The notes: generated from the letters alone by a model not told the origin. A DNA stretch of 64,000 nt from Paralvinella palmiformis (GCA_025642065.1 JAODUP010000273.1:16001-80000), one strand, 5' to 3'; shown: positions 10,721 to 24,844, counted from the stretch's first letter. Made by a program: numbers and translations.

Positions 10721-12240
10721 ATTCATTTAGAAGATGGTTGGTTATTTACCTTTATCAGCATAGTATTGCATTCAATAATAGGTGAGGATACTGCTCTCCC
10801 ACACTCTCTTACAGGACTACAGTTGTTTTAATAAATCCGATTGTTTCCGTTATGTGGGGATGTTTCATTCGTCAATAGACGTATTCGGTCTGATAACCTT
10901 ATTTTACCCGGAAAGAGATCCATAATTAGAAATGTTTGCATATTATTATATTTTAAAATAGATGGCACATCCACCAGTCAAATCTTACAAAAAAGAATAA
11001 ATAAATAAACTCCATACTGTATAAATTATATAAAATTAATAGATTTATATTTTAATGGAATAGAAGGGTGTATAGCAAACGTTTCCATTGTAATTTAGGA
11101 AACACAATTCATCACATATAAACCCATTTTAAATCAACTTTATTGTATGTACATTTCGCAATGTTGTAAAAACAAATTCGTTAAAAAACGTATACGTCAC
11201 TGGAAAGAGGAATGCTTTGTGGATATTTAAAATAATTTCCTTGAAAACGTTTCCAAAAAAGTGTTTTCAAAAACATTTCTAAACTTATTCGGGTTTTGTG
11301 GGTGGGATTAGAGCAGCTGAAACATCTTCTAAAAGGCGCCTTCTTAGGAAAACATATCACAAGCACAAGTAGAATGTTTTTATTATAACTTTGACCTGGA
11401 GGAATGCAGCATATTTCTCCATCCACTGAATTATAACATGGCATAAATAGTGAGAGGGAAAGAACGATAAATATACATTAGATAAATATATAAATAGATA
11501 GTTAGATAATTAGATAGAAATTAGATAGATAGATAGATAGATAAAAGAGAGACTGAGAGAGAAAGAAGGGGGTGTGTACGCAAATCTATAATACGGATTT
11601 GAATGTAAAATCAATATTCGCCGCAAACTCACATGAATATATTACTGAATCTGGCTTATTTACTGAGAGCTATCTAGTTTTGTGCTGAAGTAGAGTTAGA
11701 ACGAATTTCACAATGTACAAGATAACTTTTACATATTTGTTATCTTTGAATCTACGCTACAACTTTCATTGTGATTTTAGTTCAAATTAGCACATCCAAT
11801 TCAAATCATCCCGCGGCTTGACTAAAACTCATCTGTAGGCGCCGCATTTTGCTAAGACATTAAAGAAGCATCAACCAAATATTATTTTGAAACTAAACCG
11901 TATCTACTGATATTTCAATATACTTTGTCAAAACAAAGTGAAATGTTATTGAAATGGTGAAAGAATTTATGGAAATAGTTTTTTTTAGAAGAGCACTATT
12001 AGATTCATTTTTCTGAATCCCCATTTACTAGAATTATAATGTATTAGTAGGTTAAGTTCCGGCGCATATGAAGTCAGGAAGAGGTCTAACTCAGAGCATA
12101 TATTACCTGAATCAATATAGATGTAGCTGCATGATAGTTGTACACGATAACACCATATAATACGGCCCACTACTTCTATATCGCATTCGAAGAAAGCGTT
12201 ATTCTTAGCCTCAAGTAATTTAAAATATTTCATTATATAT
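10720..12240. other. AT-rich non-coding stretch with a GATA-type tract
   Basis: An 87-codon minus frame at 11,181-11,444 and an 82-codon frame at 11,985-12,233 show no recognisable domain. A (TAGA)n tract is listed separately. Nothing else is assignable. Confidence 0.5.
11466..11570. repeat. (TAGA)n tetranucleotide tract grading into GA-rich DNA
   Basis: Imperfect then perfect TAGA repeats up to about 11,541 are followed by GAGAGA-type purine-rich sequence. Confidence 0.9.
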
Positions 12241-12241
12241 A

Positions 12242-12282
<41 letters not shown>

Positions 12283-12283
12283 T
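12242..12283. repeat. T19-A20 perfect palindrome
   Basis: Nineteen T are followed directly by twenty A and then TTTAAA. This is self-complementary and could form a hairpin. It may be real, or an artefact of joining two homopolymer ends during assembly. Confidence 0.9.
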
Positions 12284-12822
12284 AAAGAACTTAATGGTTG
12301 CCCGCTATTTTGGGTTCATATAATACTGCAATTTGAGTAAGGCGGTTCTTCGTTTATCTAAGCGGGAAAGTTCATATTTCACTTTCAGAATCATTTAATA
12401 AAACCTGAATCGGAAAGATCTTTACTTTCAAGAAACATTTATTGACAACGAAATTAAAATATACTTATACACTTTTCAAAAAATTTTTGAAAAAAAACCC
12501 AATACTTTAAAACAAAAATATTTAAAAATTTTTTAAAAATATCCAACTTATGTTGTTGTATAAAACACATCGCCCATGTGATTTGAGGCCAATGCCACTG
12601 ATCCAAATATGATAGTGTTTCCATTGATTACCTATGAGTACTAATAATGTTTTAAGAATCTAGTGTATCCGATAAAGCCATTTAAATGGAATTGTCCAAC
12701 GGCGTCCTTCCAAAGACACACAAGTGGTGAGAATATAGTATTCGAAATTATGACTTGCTAGAATGAGCTGATCTGGAATCAAACATTTCAACAAACTGTA
12801 AAAAGAACTATATAACAGATCG

Positions 12823-12823
<1 letters not shown>

Positions 12824-12884
<61 letters not shown>

Positions 12885-12887
12885 CAC

Positions 12888-12933
<46 letters not shown>

Positions 12934-13045
12934 TGTCTATTAGTGCGTGCGTGTGTGTATTTGTGTGTGAGTATGTGCGTGTGTGTGTGCGTGCGTGCGT
13001 GCGCACGCGTGTGGATGTGTTAATAATATAATAATAATAATAATG
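12824..13045. repeat. Compound (CA)n-(TA)n-(TG)n-(AAT)n array
   Basis: CA repeats (12,824-12,885) run into TA repeats (12,891-12,930), then imperfect TG/CG repeats to 13,018, then a short AAT tract and TTATATAGCACC. The CA-TA-TG order is roughly self-complementary. Confidence 0.95.
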
Positions 13046-14100
13046 TGTTATTTTATATAGCACCACATTCAACTGTGATCTTATACATTTATCTGAAACT
13101 TAGAGAATTCCGGTGAAGCTGGAGCAAAACTAACTTTATCTGTTTCCGGTTTGTGGTTGGACAGAACGTCTTTAATATCTCATTACTTACGGACTTACGA
13201 ATAAGTCCTATATTTCTTATTTGATAATAACAAGATTTACATATATAATTCAAATACTTCTAACTGTAGCTACTTTAAAAACCGATTCATGTACAGTGGT
13301 GTCGGCTGAAATTTACACACTCAGGTCACAACACGAAGGTTATTACATTGTAAATCGGCTAATGATGGACAGGTATTAAGTCGGCGATTTTGATAATCTT
13401 GACAAATTGATGATATTGTAAGTTGACGAATTATTGAATACGGTTATTTTATCTGTAATATAAAGTTTGAAGCATCTATCTAAGTCCACGAATATTGTCT
13501 CAAAATCACACCTTCACACCGACACTTGTACTTTCTTGTAAATCAGACCATAAGCAAAACAGACATCACGTGTATGATTACCGATTCTTATCCAATAATG
13601 CACCACTTTCAAAGGAGATCATATGGAGTACAACTGGCAGTGATCCACTTGAAGTATCACAGTTCATCGTAAATAATCTTGGACAGTGCCTCCATGATGT
13701 AATTCTGCATTTTGATTAATTGTCTAACTGAAGCTACTCACAGCTTCAAAATTGCAGCATTGTGAACTGGGCATTTTCACAAATTGCAATTAAACAGAGT
13801 TATATATAAGGTGTCGTAAATTTCTTATGTTTATTAATTGCTGATGTCCTATTCCTACGATAAAAGTATTGTGAAACTTAACACTATATTTCTGAAGCTA
13901 TTATCAGTGTTATGTTGGGAACTGCAAAGAGGGCATCATTTATCGCTGTCTCACGACGGCCAACAAGCTTGAGCACAACCATGGGTTGTTCTTGCCAAGT
14001 CCCAATTGTGCATCACTGACCGAAGAAGCCGACCCTGTGTCTCTTTTTTCCTCAAATCGAATTGATGTGAAGAAAGGAGACAAAAAGCAAACTTGAGTAG
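13046..14100. other. Stretch without an assignable gene
   Basis: A 74-codon plus frame at 13,495-13,719 has no recognisable domain. 13,900-14,080 has higher GC than its surroundings and may be the 5' part of the transposon whose transposase pseudogene follows. Confidence 0.4.
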
Positions 14101-14995
14101 TACACAGTTCACACTGATTCCGAAAAGTGTGAAATTGCGAAGTATGCTGAGTTACCTAGCAAGAGTGCCGCTGGCCTTTTCGTCATCAAAACAACTTGGC
14201 AGAGACATTAATGAAGCATATGTTCGCTGATTTATCAAGCAGTATAAAAACTGTTACAGCTTGTTACGGCCAAACGTGGTCGTGTTATATTCCTGTGTTC
14301 GGAGCATGATGACAAAGTGATCACTACCTTAAAGGCTATATGCTCAGCTGCTGTCATTATTAACAGGCTGATCACTATAGTAACAGGCAATGGGTTTGAT
14401 GAACATTACGATCGCTGCTTACTGTGAGAGTTTGGTGAATCTATAGATCTCACATGGACCTGGTCTGATTTAATCATGGAACGAATGGGATTTGTTCGTC
14501 GCAAGGGGACCAAAGTCACCCGTAGCTCCATCTGAACTTTGAAATATCTCGTGTTACAAATAATGCTCATCAATATCAACAAGACCGGCATTCCCATGAT
14601 CCCAGTCAGTGACATGACCATGGAAGTTGAAGGCACATCTGAAGTCGCCATCACAGTTCTCGAAGACAAGCGTCAGATGACCGGTGTTATAGGGGTTTTG
14701 TCACTTGGACAGTTTATTCCCCCAGATATTATTTATCAGATTTCCCGTCAGATCCCAAAGTTCAAATTCCCCCTGGCTGAGATATTACTCACACTGACAT
14801 ACTTTGACAAGCTGGATTGGCGCATGGTTTGCTTATCTTGGATGTAAACAAGGTACATTAGTGGGGAACCATTTCTGAACCCTTTGAAAGCAAATGGTTT
14901 TCAACTGGTGATTATTCCTGCTTCATGCACTGGTGAATTGCATGCATTTAATGTCTCTAGCAACAGGCTCTTCAAATACGCCCTGCGCAATTAAT
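14100..14995 (+). pseudogene. pogo-type DDE transposase pseudogene
   Basis: Frame-broken coding sequence can be followed through most of a pogo-group transposase. The N-terminal part has an HTH-like LGRDINEAYVR (about 14,190-14,225). A linker near 14,310-14,400 corresponds to the VxxxIxALRxxG block. MGFVRRKGTK (14,484-14,513) corresponds to the conserved RMGFVKRKGT motif. The catalytic core follows: NINKTG (14,572-14,589) where NWDQTG is expected, EDKRQMTGVIGVLSLGQFIP (14,660-14,720) matching the EDKRQITxV block, and IIPASCTGELHAFNVS (14,910-14,958) where QPLD is expected. Two catalytic Asp positions are therefore lost (D to N in both motifs). Stops and frame changes occur throughout, and the stretch after residue WRMVCLSWM lacks the middle of the core. 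Terminal inverted repeats were not found. The family is secure from several blocks in order; the exact subfamily is not. Confidence 0.75.
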
Positions 14996-15780
14996 TCTGG
15001 GGAAATTGATACAAGTGTAACAATTCAACGAATTTTAATATTTAGTGTAAAATACAATTAGCTTGCGTGTGAATGATGAGTATTGTACTGTAAATGCTCT
15101 TACGATAGTTTGTACCAGATTGAAATGCACTCTATATGAATAGGATATTGCCTGGTGATTTTATTTTGTGAAAAAGTCAATAAATGATTATCATAATTCG
15201 GTGTTTTAATGCACCTTTTGAAAGAAGATTATATTTATAGAGTAAAATCCTGACCAATCACATCCGTTGATGCATAATATTGATAATGCATTCTTTGCAA
15301 CGGGTGTAATATTTACATTTTTACTTAGATAAAGTTCATGCTTTTGCTGTGAAAAATAAACATTTATAACACTAAATATAAATAGTTTATTGGACAGCTT
15401 TCAATTGAATAGATGTCTGTAGATTAAATTCCCTTCACAAGATCACAATATGTTGAACAATATTGAGCCTTTGACGGGAGTTATGATTGTTGGTTATACT
15501 GTAAAACAGAAAATGTTCCCTCGTTTTAATTTCAGGATTTGCCAACTTAACACTTGCCAATCTACAGTAATATCTGTTTAACCATCTTAATTCACATATA
15601 TCTTTTACTGACTATATATTTTATCAATGTATAATCCTCTAATATCGGGTTTTTTTTAATATTAATTTGTCCGGTGGGCAGTTGTTTTAAAGTGCCTTTT
15701 TTCCCAAATCGATGCCTACATCGTGGGTTCTTTCTGTCAAAAATATATATTATCATTTTCAACTTTAGCCTAAGGTTATG
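14996..15780. other. AT-rich non-coding stretch
   Basis: No coding motif, SINE head or microsatellite is seen. It may include the 3' end of the pogo-type element. Confidence 0.45.
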
Positions 15781-16110
15781 GCACGAATGTCATCTATAAC
15801 AAGCAGCTTAAACCTGAATACGTACACATTTATATGTGGGTATGTACGTAAATGTAGGCATAATGTCTATATTGTAGTCAATACGTGGCACCTTAAACGG
15901 TCTTCTCAGATTATATCTATCACTTATCGATGTTGAATTTAGATACTTCTTTAATCTGATGCTAGTTTTAGACGTCTAATAGTGTGCATTGTTCATTAAA
16001 ATCTGATAGTACAGCTTAATACAGAGTTCATATTTTAGTTATTAGCCATTAATAGCCATTAGTTCTCCTTATATCTAATAATTAGCTACACCGACAGCTC
16101 GTTGTTTACC
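15780..16110 (+). repeat. Repeat pair P, copy 1 (partner 42,000-42,375)
   Basis: TTAGTTATTAGCCATTA followed by AGCCATTA (16,037-16,059) matches 42,322-42,346 with almost no change. ATCTGATGCTAG and a GTCTAATA-type run upstream (15,954-15,985) have counterparts at 42,250-42,280. The match fades toward the 5' side. No coding content is seen. Confidence 0.55.
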
Positions 16111-16489
16111 ATATTATGCTAATTTACGTAACCCTTGTAACACATCTAAGAATTTAGAATATTGTCTTACTGATATCTCCACATGATTAAATCAAACTCT
16201 TGAAACACTAAATGATAATAGAACAACTATTATACATTTGGCATCATCACATTGTGTTAAATACTTAAAGACACCAACATTACAGACGAGTGCATCTTCG
16301 ATTACCCCTAATTGATTAGAACAAATCTAGGGCTTATTTGTTAACAAATGCATTAACATTGTATATCAATGTCAGATATCAGTATGCCGTGCTGCCTACT
16401 ACCATCTTGAACCCTTCCACTATTTAAAAGCATACCTGACACAAGAAATATTTGTTAATGTGGTCCTGCCTTTGTTACATATCATACAG

Positions 16490-16900
16490 ACTTTTATGAC
16501 TCCCTGTTATATGTCATATATGATTATAATACCAATCGCCTTCAGAAAATTCAGAATAGTGCTACTTGTATAGCGACAAATACATGAATATTTGATAGTA
16601 TCACCCCAATTCTTAAAACATAGATTGGTTACCTGTTAAATAGCGCATCCAGTTCAAGATTTCGCTAAAAACTACAGATCTGTCAATAACAAGGCAGCTG
16701 AGTACCTATGTGAACTGTTGTCCATTAGAAAGTCATCCCTAAAAGCCAAGTCATCCGGTTAGATGCTGTTGCAGTTGTCTATGTCTCGGCTCAAGCCATA
16801 AGGTGATAGTGAATTTAGTGTTGCATCCCCCACTTTGTGGAATAGGATGCAGGCTGTTGTTAGACGAAAACAGCGGGACATTCTAGGTAAAGATGTTACC
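16490..16900 (+). pseudogene. LINE remnant G: C-terminal part of RT ORF2
   Basis: Plus-strand frames with several stops reproduce the C-terminal region that follows the RT domain in CR1/L2/Jockey-group elements. DFYDSLLYVI...NRLQKIQNSA corresponds to the LDYCNSLLYGI...LQRIQNSAAR block, then a region matching HWLPVxxRIxFKxL (16,620-16,680), then SVASPTLWNRM (16,815-16,850) where the family has SVAAPxLWNxLP. Only about 400 bp remain, so this is a strongly 5'-truncated or eroded copy. No poly(A) or target-site duplication is evident. Confidence 0.7.
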
Positions 16901-17129
16901 GGATTGGATGGTATATCCTGGCATAAGTTGTGATACGAATTGTACCACTTAGACCCTGGCTGACGAACTATATGTATTATAATGAAATAGGCAATATAGT
17001 ATAGAGTTATAATTGGTCTATGTAAGATTTAGCAAAGGCAGGAAAAATCGTAGCAAGTATTCTTTATATAAATTATAAATTTATTCCACGAAACATTTGT
17101 AGACGTTTACAGTTTGAATAAAACAGTTT

Positions 17130-19065
17130 TATTAATAATACTGCGAAAATAACTTCAAGTTTACTCATCACACAAAAAGTCATTCTCAGATATTCAACCG
17201 GGTTGTTATTACCATGCAACATTATGTTGACACAACAGAATATTATCATACAGATGTATAGCTACCGTGAATGACACTGATGAAAACAGTACACTTATAG
17301 GACCGTATATGTCATTTAAAACTATCTTCAAATAAATATATAATTTAGGTAATCTGTTTATTGATCAATCAGCCCAAGATTGAGAGCATTGTCACGAAAT
17401 ATTACCAGTTATTAAGGATGATTTGAAACAGGCAGTCAGGAGAGTAGTGTAGTGAAGAGCTAAATGTCCAGGCAATAAGCTTAGGTGTTGTTTATTGTTT
17501 CATTTAATAATCCATCTTCAGTTATTGACTTCTACCTAATCATCTCATTGTTGTAGAGAGTATCTCTTAGGTACACTATCCCAAATGAAACTAGCTCTTA
17601 AAACTAACTAAGCTGACGTTAACTCATTATCAGTTCTTATATTAATATGATATCACGATAATTTCTCAAGTCAAATATCCTTTAAACCTGCTCGTATTCG
17701 GTAATTATATTAGCTAAAATATGTATCCGCTGGGATGATGTTGACCTAACCGCGGAATAATTACTACGTAGCACCTGAATCCTTAGATGAAGCATCAGGA
17801 TGACTCGGATTGTGTCTCTCTCAAGCCAAGTCATAGGCAGAACAAAATGTGGTTGTGTTCGTAATCAAAGAAAACAAGCAATTTTATAGGATAAAGTATG
17901 AAACAAATATCGTTTACACTGATATATAAAGTCATGGTGACATAAATATATGAATTATCTGTACATCAGGAAACGAATATCTCAAAACAACAGCAGTTAT
18001 CTGTTTATGATTTATATGATATATTGTTGTTAATTTTGTTGTTCTTGTTGGTTGATTGTTGTTGTTCTCTTTTCGGAAGATCATTTTCTTTTGTCTTTGT
18101 TTGTCTATCTACATCATATAGTGGTGCCGTTGTTTGTTATAACTACTCGCTGATGCAAACGGAAACATCACGATCTCTCTTCGGAATTCCTTTTATTTTA
18201 TTAGTTTCCTTATTGCATTGTATTACTAAAGGATTTCATGGTAATATGGGAGTGATATCATATTTTCTAATATGTAATCGGAGTTACACCAATACAGCAT
18301 GTCATTGTTAGTAGCAGACGTATGCTAGTTATTAGATTATATTTTAACTAATTAACAAATGATACTTACTATTGTATAGATGATCAGGTAAGAATTCAAC
18401 AGACACAGGTAACCCTGGTATTTGAACTCAGATCTCAGATGTCGTAAATGGTACTTTTTGAGTTTACGATCTTTTATAAGCTCGATATATCTCCACTGAG
18501 AATCAAAAACAAAATGGTGACAAATATTTGCAGGTATAATTAGGCAGACACATTAACGTAGATGCCATAAGGTGTTACTCAGTCCAAGAACAGTTTGATA
18601 TCACACGTCTGTTGAGTGAGAGTCTGATCTTAATGGGGAAGAGGATATATTAATGATTCGTCCATATCTGAACCATCGTCTATCCATTAACCATTAATAC
18701 ACGCATGTGCACGGGCATATACTTATACATGCGCTGGCACCCATTGGCAAAAAACACACTTAGTGTGTCAAAAGCACAAGCCATTGAAATTGAACTTTTT
18801 ATCACATACATTTTATTCTATGATGTATCTATAAATGCCATTTAACATACCCTTACACAATATAATATACTATCAAGCTTCATTATTCGACATCCGGTTG
18901 TGGTCATGTCTATCATAAACCGACATATATTCAATGAAGTTCGAATATTTAGAGGAACCAGTATCTTGTAATGTGTCCACACTGATGTCGTTATCAAAAT
19001 GTCTTAATAAATAATAAGATTATTCCCGAAGCACATTGCCCTTCAGAGTTCCATGTCAGCAGATT
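17130..19065 (+). repeat. Tandem duplication, unit A
   Basis: About 1.9 kb that is followed directly by a second, diverged copy (19,066-21,460). Matching landmarks: AGAATATTATCATA against AGAATATTCTCATA (17,237 and 19,088), AGGTGTTGT (17,483 and 19,379), TTATATTAATATGATAT (17,637 and 19,534), AACATCACGATCTCTCTTCGG (18,163 and 20,081), and TATAATATACTATCAAGCTTC (18,860 and 21,240). The 95-codon frame at 18,024-18,311 (hydrophobic start LLILLFLLVDCCC) is not kept open in unit B, which argues against coding. Confidence 0.9.
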
Positions 19066-20928
19066 GAACCATATGGTGACGCAATAGAATATTCTCATAA
19101 AGATGTATAATTACCGTGTATGAGACATATAGAAAACGTTATTTATAATATAAAACTACCATCAAATGAATCGATAATTTGAGTAATCGGTTTATTAATA
19201 ATGACCCCTGGACTGAGTTCATTATCAAGAAATATTATCTTTAATAGTAATCGGTTTATTGATAATAACCCCAAGACTGAGTTCATTATCAAGAAATATT
19301 ACCAATTATTAAAGATGATCTAAACAAGCAATCAGGAGAGCAGTGTACTGAACAGCTCCACATCCTGGCAATAAGCATAGGTGTTGTCTAGTTTTTTCAT
19401 TTAATCTCCCATCTTCATTGATTGACTTTTATCTGATCCTGTCATTATTGTAGAGTGTATCTCTTCGATATAATATCCGAAATGAAACTGGCCGTTAACC
19501 CGGAACAAAGCCGGTGTTCCCTTATTATCGGCTCTTATATTAATATGATATGATGATGAGTTGTTCTGAGTTCGAATATGCTTAGAACTTCCTTGTATTA
19601 ACTAGTTAAATTAACCAAAGTTATTTATCTACGTCGATGATGTTGACCTATTGACCTAACTGGAGAACATTTGCCACTTAGCACCCGGATCCTTTGACGA
19701 AGCATCAAGATGACTAGGATTAGGTCTCTCTCTCTCTCGATGTAGGTCATAGGGATAACAAGATATAGTTGTCTTCATAATCAAGTAAAAGAAGCTATTA
19801 TTTAGGATAGAGTATAGACCAAATACAGCTTTACACCGATACATAATGTCACGATGACATCAATATATGAATTATCTGTACATCTGGAAACCTTTATCCC
19901 CAAATAACATCAGCAACCAGTCTATCGTTTATATAATTTACTGTTGTTGATTCTGTTGTTCTTAGGGATGATTGTTGTTGTTCTATATTCGGAAGATCGT
20001 TTTGTTATCTATTACTTTTCTCTATCTATATTATAGAGTGGTGCCGTTGTTTGTTATGACTACTCGCTGATGTAAATGGAAACATCACGATCTCTCTTCG
20101 GAATTACTTCTATTTTATTAGTTTTCCTAATTCCATTGTTATAATGAACGATGTCCCGGTAATGTGGGAGTGATATCATATTTACTAATATGTAATCGGA
20201 GCTAGGCCAGTATAGCATCTTATTGTTAGTACACTGACGTATGCTAGTTATTAGATTACGTTTTTAATAATGTACAAATGATACACTAACTACTGCATTG
20301 ATGATCAGGCAAGAATTGCCCAAACACAGGTAACACTGGTATTTGAACTCAGATCACAGATGGCACAAATGATCTATTTCGAGTTTATAATAATATTTTA
20401 TTAACTTGGGATATCTTTACTGAGAATGTAAAACAAAATGGCGACACATATTTACAGGTATATTTGGCCATACATATCAACACATAGCTCATCAGGTGTG
20501 TAATAATTATGTGCCTGATAATCATATTTATTTAACTTTGTTTTATATTATTCAGTTTATTGGCAGTCTTAAATGAACATCTAAAGTTGCCTGACTAGAT
20601 ATTACATTAACATAGACGCAAAATAAACGATATACCGTCCATTAATCAAAGGCCACTTTGTAATCTAAGGGAATCCAGATTAAGCCATGATAACACCACT
20701 CCATCTAATACATCACGTACCTTGTTGCTAGCGTGACTTATGGGTGTTTATCAGGACATATAGAACTGGTACTGGAAAATATATGGAAAACAACATTCGC
20801 AAAACTGTAATTATTATTAGTAATCTTCTATAAATGTTGGGTATAGTGATATACCTTGTACTATGATTATTACAAATGACTGATGTATTAGAATAAGAAG
20901 TGAAACATTCGAAGTTTCACTTTTTTGC

Positions 20929-20985
<57 letters not shown>

Positions 20986-21004
20986 TTCATATATATATAT
21001 ATAT

Positions 21005-21047
<43 letters not shown>

Positions 21048-21460
21048 ATCAATATCTGAACCAGTGTCTATTCATTAACTAGTATTACACGCATGTACAG
21101 ACACACACATACATGCGTTCAAGCCCATATGAATACGCACGTACATAGTGTTCAAGAAGCATAAGCCATTGAAATAGGCCTTTTTGTTACATAAGTTATT
21201 TGATTTATCTATAAATGCCATTTATCATACCCTTACACAATATAATATACTATCAAGCTTCATTATTCGAGATGCGGTTGTGTTTGTGTCTACCATGAAC
21301 TAACCTATATTCAGTGGTTTTCAAATATTTAGATGAATAGGTATCATGTAATATTTCCTCGCCATTATCAAGAATTCTTACTAAATAGTAAGATTATTCA
21401 CAAAGCCCAGTTGTTAGTCCATTGCCTGTCAGAGTTCCGTGTCAGTAGATTGAATTCCAT
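19066..21460 (+). repeat. Tandem duplication, unit B
   Basis: This second copy of the preceding unit is longer than unit A. It carries an extra stretch at about 20,510-20,900, two (TA)n arrays at 20,937-21,042, and an internal ~68-bp tandem duplication at 19,184-19,303 (CGGTTTATTGATAATAACCCC-type unit twice). Long runs are identical to unit A, for example around 18,850-18,895 against 21,230-21,275, while other parts differ by indels. Confidence 0.9.
20937..21042. repeat. Two (TA)n arrays
   Basis: Near-perfect TA arrays are separated by CTTCA and a short GATA interruption. They are present only in tandem unit B. Confidence 0.97.
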
Positions 21461-22404
<944 letters not shown>

Positions 22405-23289
22405 AATGACCTGTCACCGTGTAACGCCACCTGTTAGCTTGAGTGATGGATATGTATCATTATAGATATAATCCAAAAATCTCCCAGCAAATAAACAAAG
22501 ATCAAAGAAATACAATACCGTCATGATCTGTCATGATGTCAAAATGATGCCTGGTATAATGGTTTCTGTAAAATAAACATTTCAAATATCTGATATTTTC
22601 ATATTGTATAGAAAGGATGAACCCTGAAGCTTTAAAATGTTATAATAAGTCAATATATAATATAAATAAATCGTTGTACGGGATTAGAAAGATGTCACAT
22701 ATCTTGGCCTCAAAATACCTTTGAGTACAAGGTATTTTTTTCTAAATATAATCACCCTGATAAATTATTCAAGCAATGCACTATATAACTGATAATAAGT
22801 AGCCACCGTTGCTTTGCAAATATCACTATTATAATATTAATCAAGATGCGGGAACATGATTCGTTTTCTCAGATCTAGACGAGTACACTTTCAAAAATGG
22901 TTTATGTCTTAAATATTAATATTAATAGAAACTACTTGAAAACCATTAGTACTCTATACCTCCTATTAGTGACAATTGTAGCTGTACGATTTGCACCTTG
23001 TTTTATAATTGAGTCAAAAAGTCTCTACATGAAAAACTAATGTTACTTGATTGATATGAAGCTTTGACCTCCTTGTTTCTAACCATCCACTTGTCAGCCA
23101 CACTATGTCCCACCTGTCAATGAGCATAATATATATTTATATATACGTGAGAAATTAATGGAATATCAGCTACTTGTAATATCCTTAGCTTAAAACAGTA
23201 AGGTTATCGTGAATTAAAATGTTTTCCAGTTAGCTAAAATTGGCAGTTGTCGTTCATTGTTAGATGAGGTGAGATACAGCTCAAAAGAC

Positions 23290-23290
<1 letters not shown>
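22405..23290. other. AT-rich non-coding stretch
   Basis: I see no motif, repeat or convincing frame here. Confidence 0.5.
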
Positions 23291-23291
<1 letters not shown>

Positions 23292-23344
<53 letters not shown>

Positions 23345-23348
23345 ATAA
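23292..23348. repeat. (TA)n microsatellite
   Basis: A pure TA array with one phase break, ending at the first base of a SINE head. Confidence 0.97.
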
Positions 23349-23502
23349 GGGCCCTCCATGGTCTAGTGGTAGCGTGTTGGACCACAGATTACTACCACCA
23401 GTGTTCGAATCTCGGACTCTTCATACTTTATTATGCTTTCTCACAGAAGAAACAAGACATGATTCCTGCTACAAGTCATAACTTACTTAATAAACAAATG
23501 TG
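23349..23502 (+). mobile_element. tRNA-headed SINE with alternative body
   Basis: The head carries an A-box CATGGTCTAGTGGTAG and a B-box-like GTGTTCGAATCTC, and closely matches the head at 48,263. Its body (CTTCATACTTTATTATGC...) does not match the body at 48,340-48,455, so it is either a different subfamily or a chimaera. A (TA)n tract lies immediately upstream. Confidence 0.7.
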
Positions 23503-23642
23503 AATTACAGGTTTACACATTCTGTCACTATAAATATATAACTAATACTACAATAATATAAATACTATTAATTCTAATATTACCATATTAGAGACATAGG
23601 TTTGATATTGTTATTGGACTCGATATATTTTGCTTGGGGCAT

Positions 23643-23645
<3 letters not shown>

Positions 23646-23722
<77 letters not shown>

Positions 23723-23850
23723 TGTGTGTGCGTGAGTGTATTTGTGTTTGTATGCGTTTGTATGCGCGTGTGTTTGTATGCGCGTGTGCGTATGTGCATG
23801 CGTGTGCGTTCATAAATACATGCGTGCATGGGTGTGTACGTGCGTGGCAA
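23646..23850. repeat. (TG)n microsatellite grading into imperfect TG/CG repeats
   Basis: A pure TG array to 23,720, then GTGCGTG/TATGCG-type degenerate repeats. Overlapping long frames on both strands are artefacts. Confidence 0.97.
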
Positions 23851-24655
23851 TGTTTCCTATATGTAAAAAGGAGCATGAGGCTGTACATGCATGCGCCAAA
23901 AGCACCAAGCCAGTTTAGGCGGGTCCGGAAAACGGTCCCCGATTTGGTTTTAATATAAGGTACAAATGGCTTATTCTGAAGTATGTTTTAACCATTCTCC
24001 TTGAAAATTATACAGGGGAAGAAATAAAGTAAAAGTTAAAATAAAACGCATTTATTGAGCACTACAAGTCAGTAATTTTGGGTTTATTTGTTCAGGCAAA
24101 GCTGTCACAAATGTCGCATCCTTTCTTGCTGCATCTGATTCTACGGTTTGGATTCCTTTTTGTATAACTTGCGAACAGGACAACCAAAGTTGTCCTCTGT
24201 TGGTGAAGGGTTAAATCCTAAATTGTGTGTATACCTTGTGACGGATTTCACACTTAACTTATTTTATTTCAAAATATATTTACACAGCTATCTGATTATT
24301 GTTCACAAAATAATAATATAATTTGTTCTTGTCATGCTGCTGCAATATGTATATTATGTTTAAAGAAACTACATATCCAGTTGATGTTTCAAACAAACAG
24401 TTCGAAATGTTTTCATGGTGTATAACAATTGTTCAACTCCTACAGTGATCATTGGCACAGTTAGTGTACTGGCAGCTGGCTGAGGCGAGGGCATGGCGCT
24501 TTGATAGCTTCCATTCGAAACGTTAGTCAGGGCAACTTTGATGAAGTAGAGTTTAACCGATTTAGCATATCGATGTTTTATTGCTAAAACGGAAAAGGGA
24601 GTGAACGGGACAAAAATAAGAATCAACAAGACAAATATTGTTATTTATTGCTAGA
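23851..24655. other. Stretch without an assignable gene
   Basis: Slightly higher GC at 24,060-24,240 and an 86-codon minus frame at 24,369-24,629, with no domain recognised. It could be an unrecognised old mobile element. Confidence 0.4.
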
Positions 24656-24657
24656 CC

Positions 24658-24658
<1 letters not shown>

Positions 24659-24703
<45 letters not shown>
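24659..24703. repeat. (AAT)n microsatellite
   Basis: About fifteen AAT units. Confidence 0.97.
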
Positions 24704-24706
<3 letters not shown>

Positions 24707-24844
24707 TGTTCACGAAAGATATATTAGATTTAATACTATTTGCTTTTTGCCCACTCGTCGACCAGACGCATTTGACGTTTGGGGGCCAATTGGCATCTGG
24801 ACGTCGTGGTATTGTTGATTTGTTGATGCTCTACAAAAAGTACG

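Noticed and set aside
18024..18311. 95-codon frame with hydrophobic N-terminus in tandem unit A
   Set aside because: The frame is not kept in unit B although the DNA is homologous.
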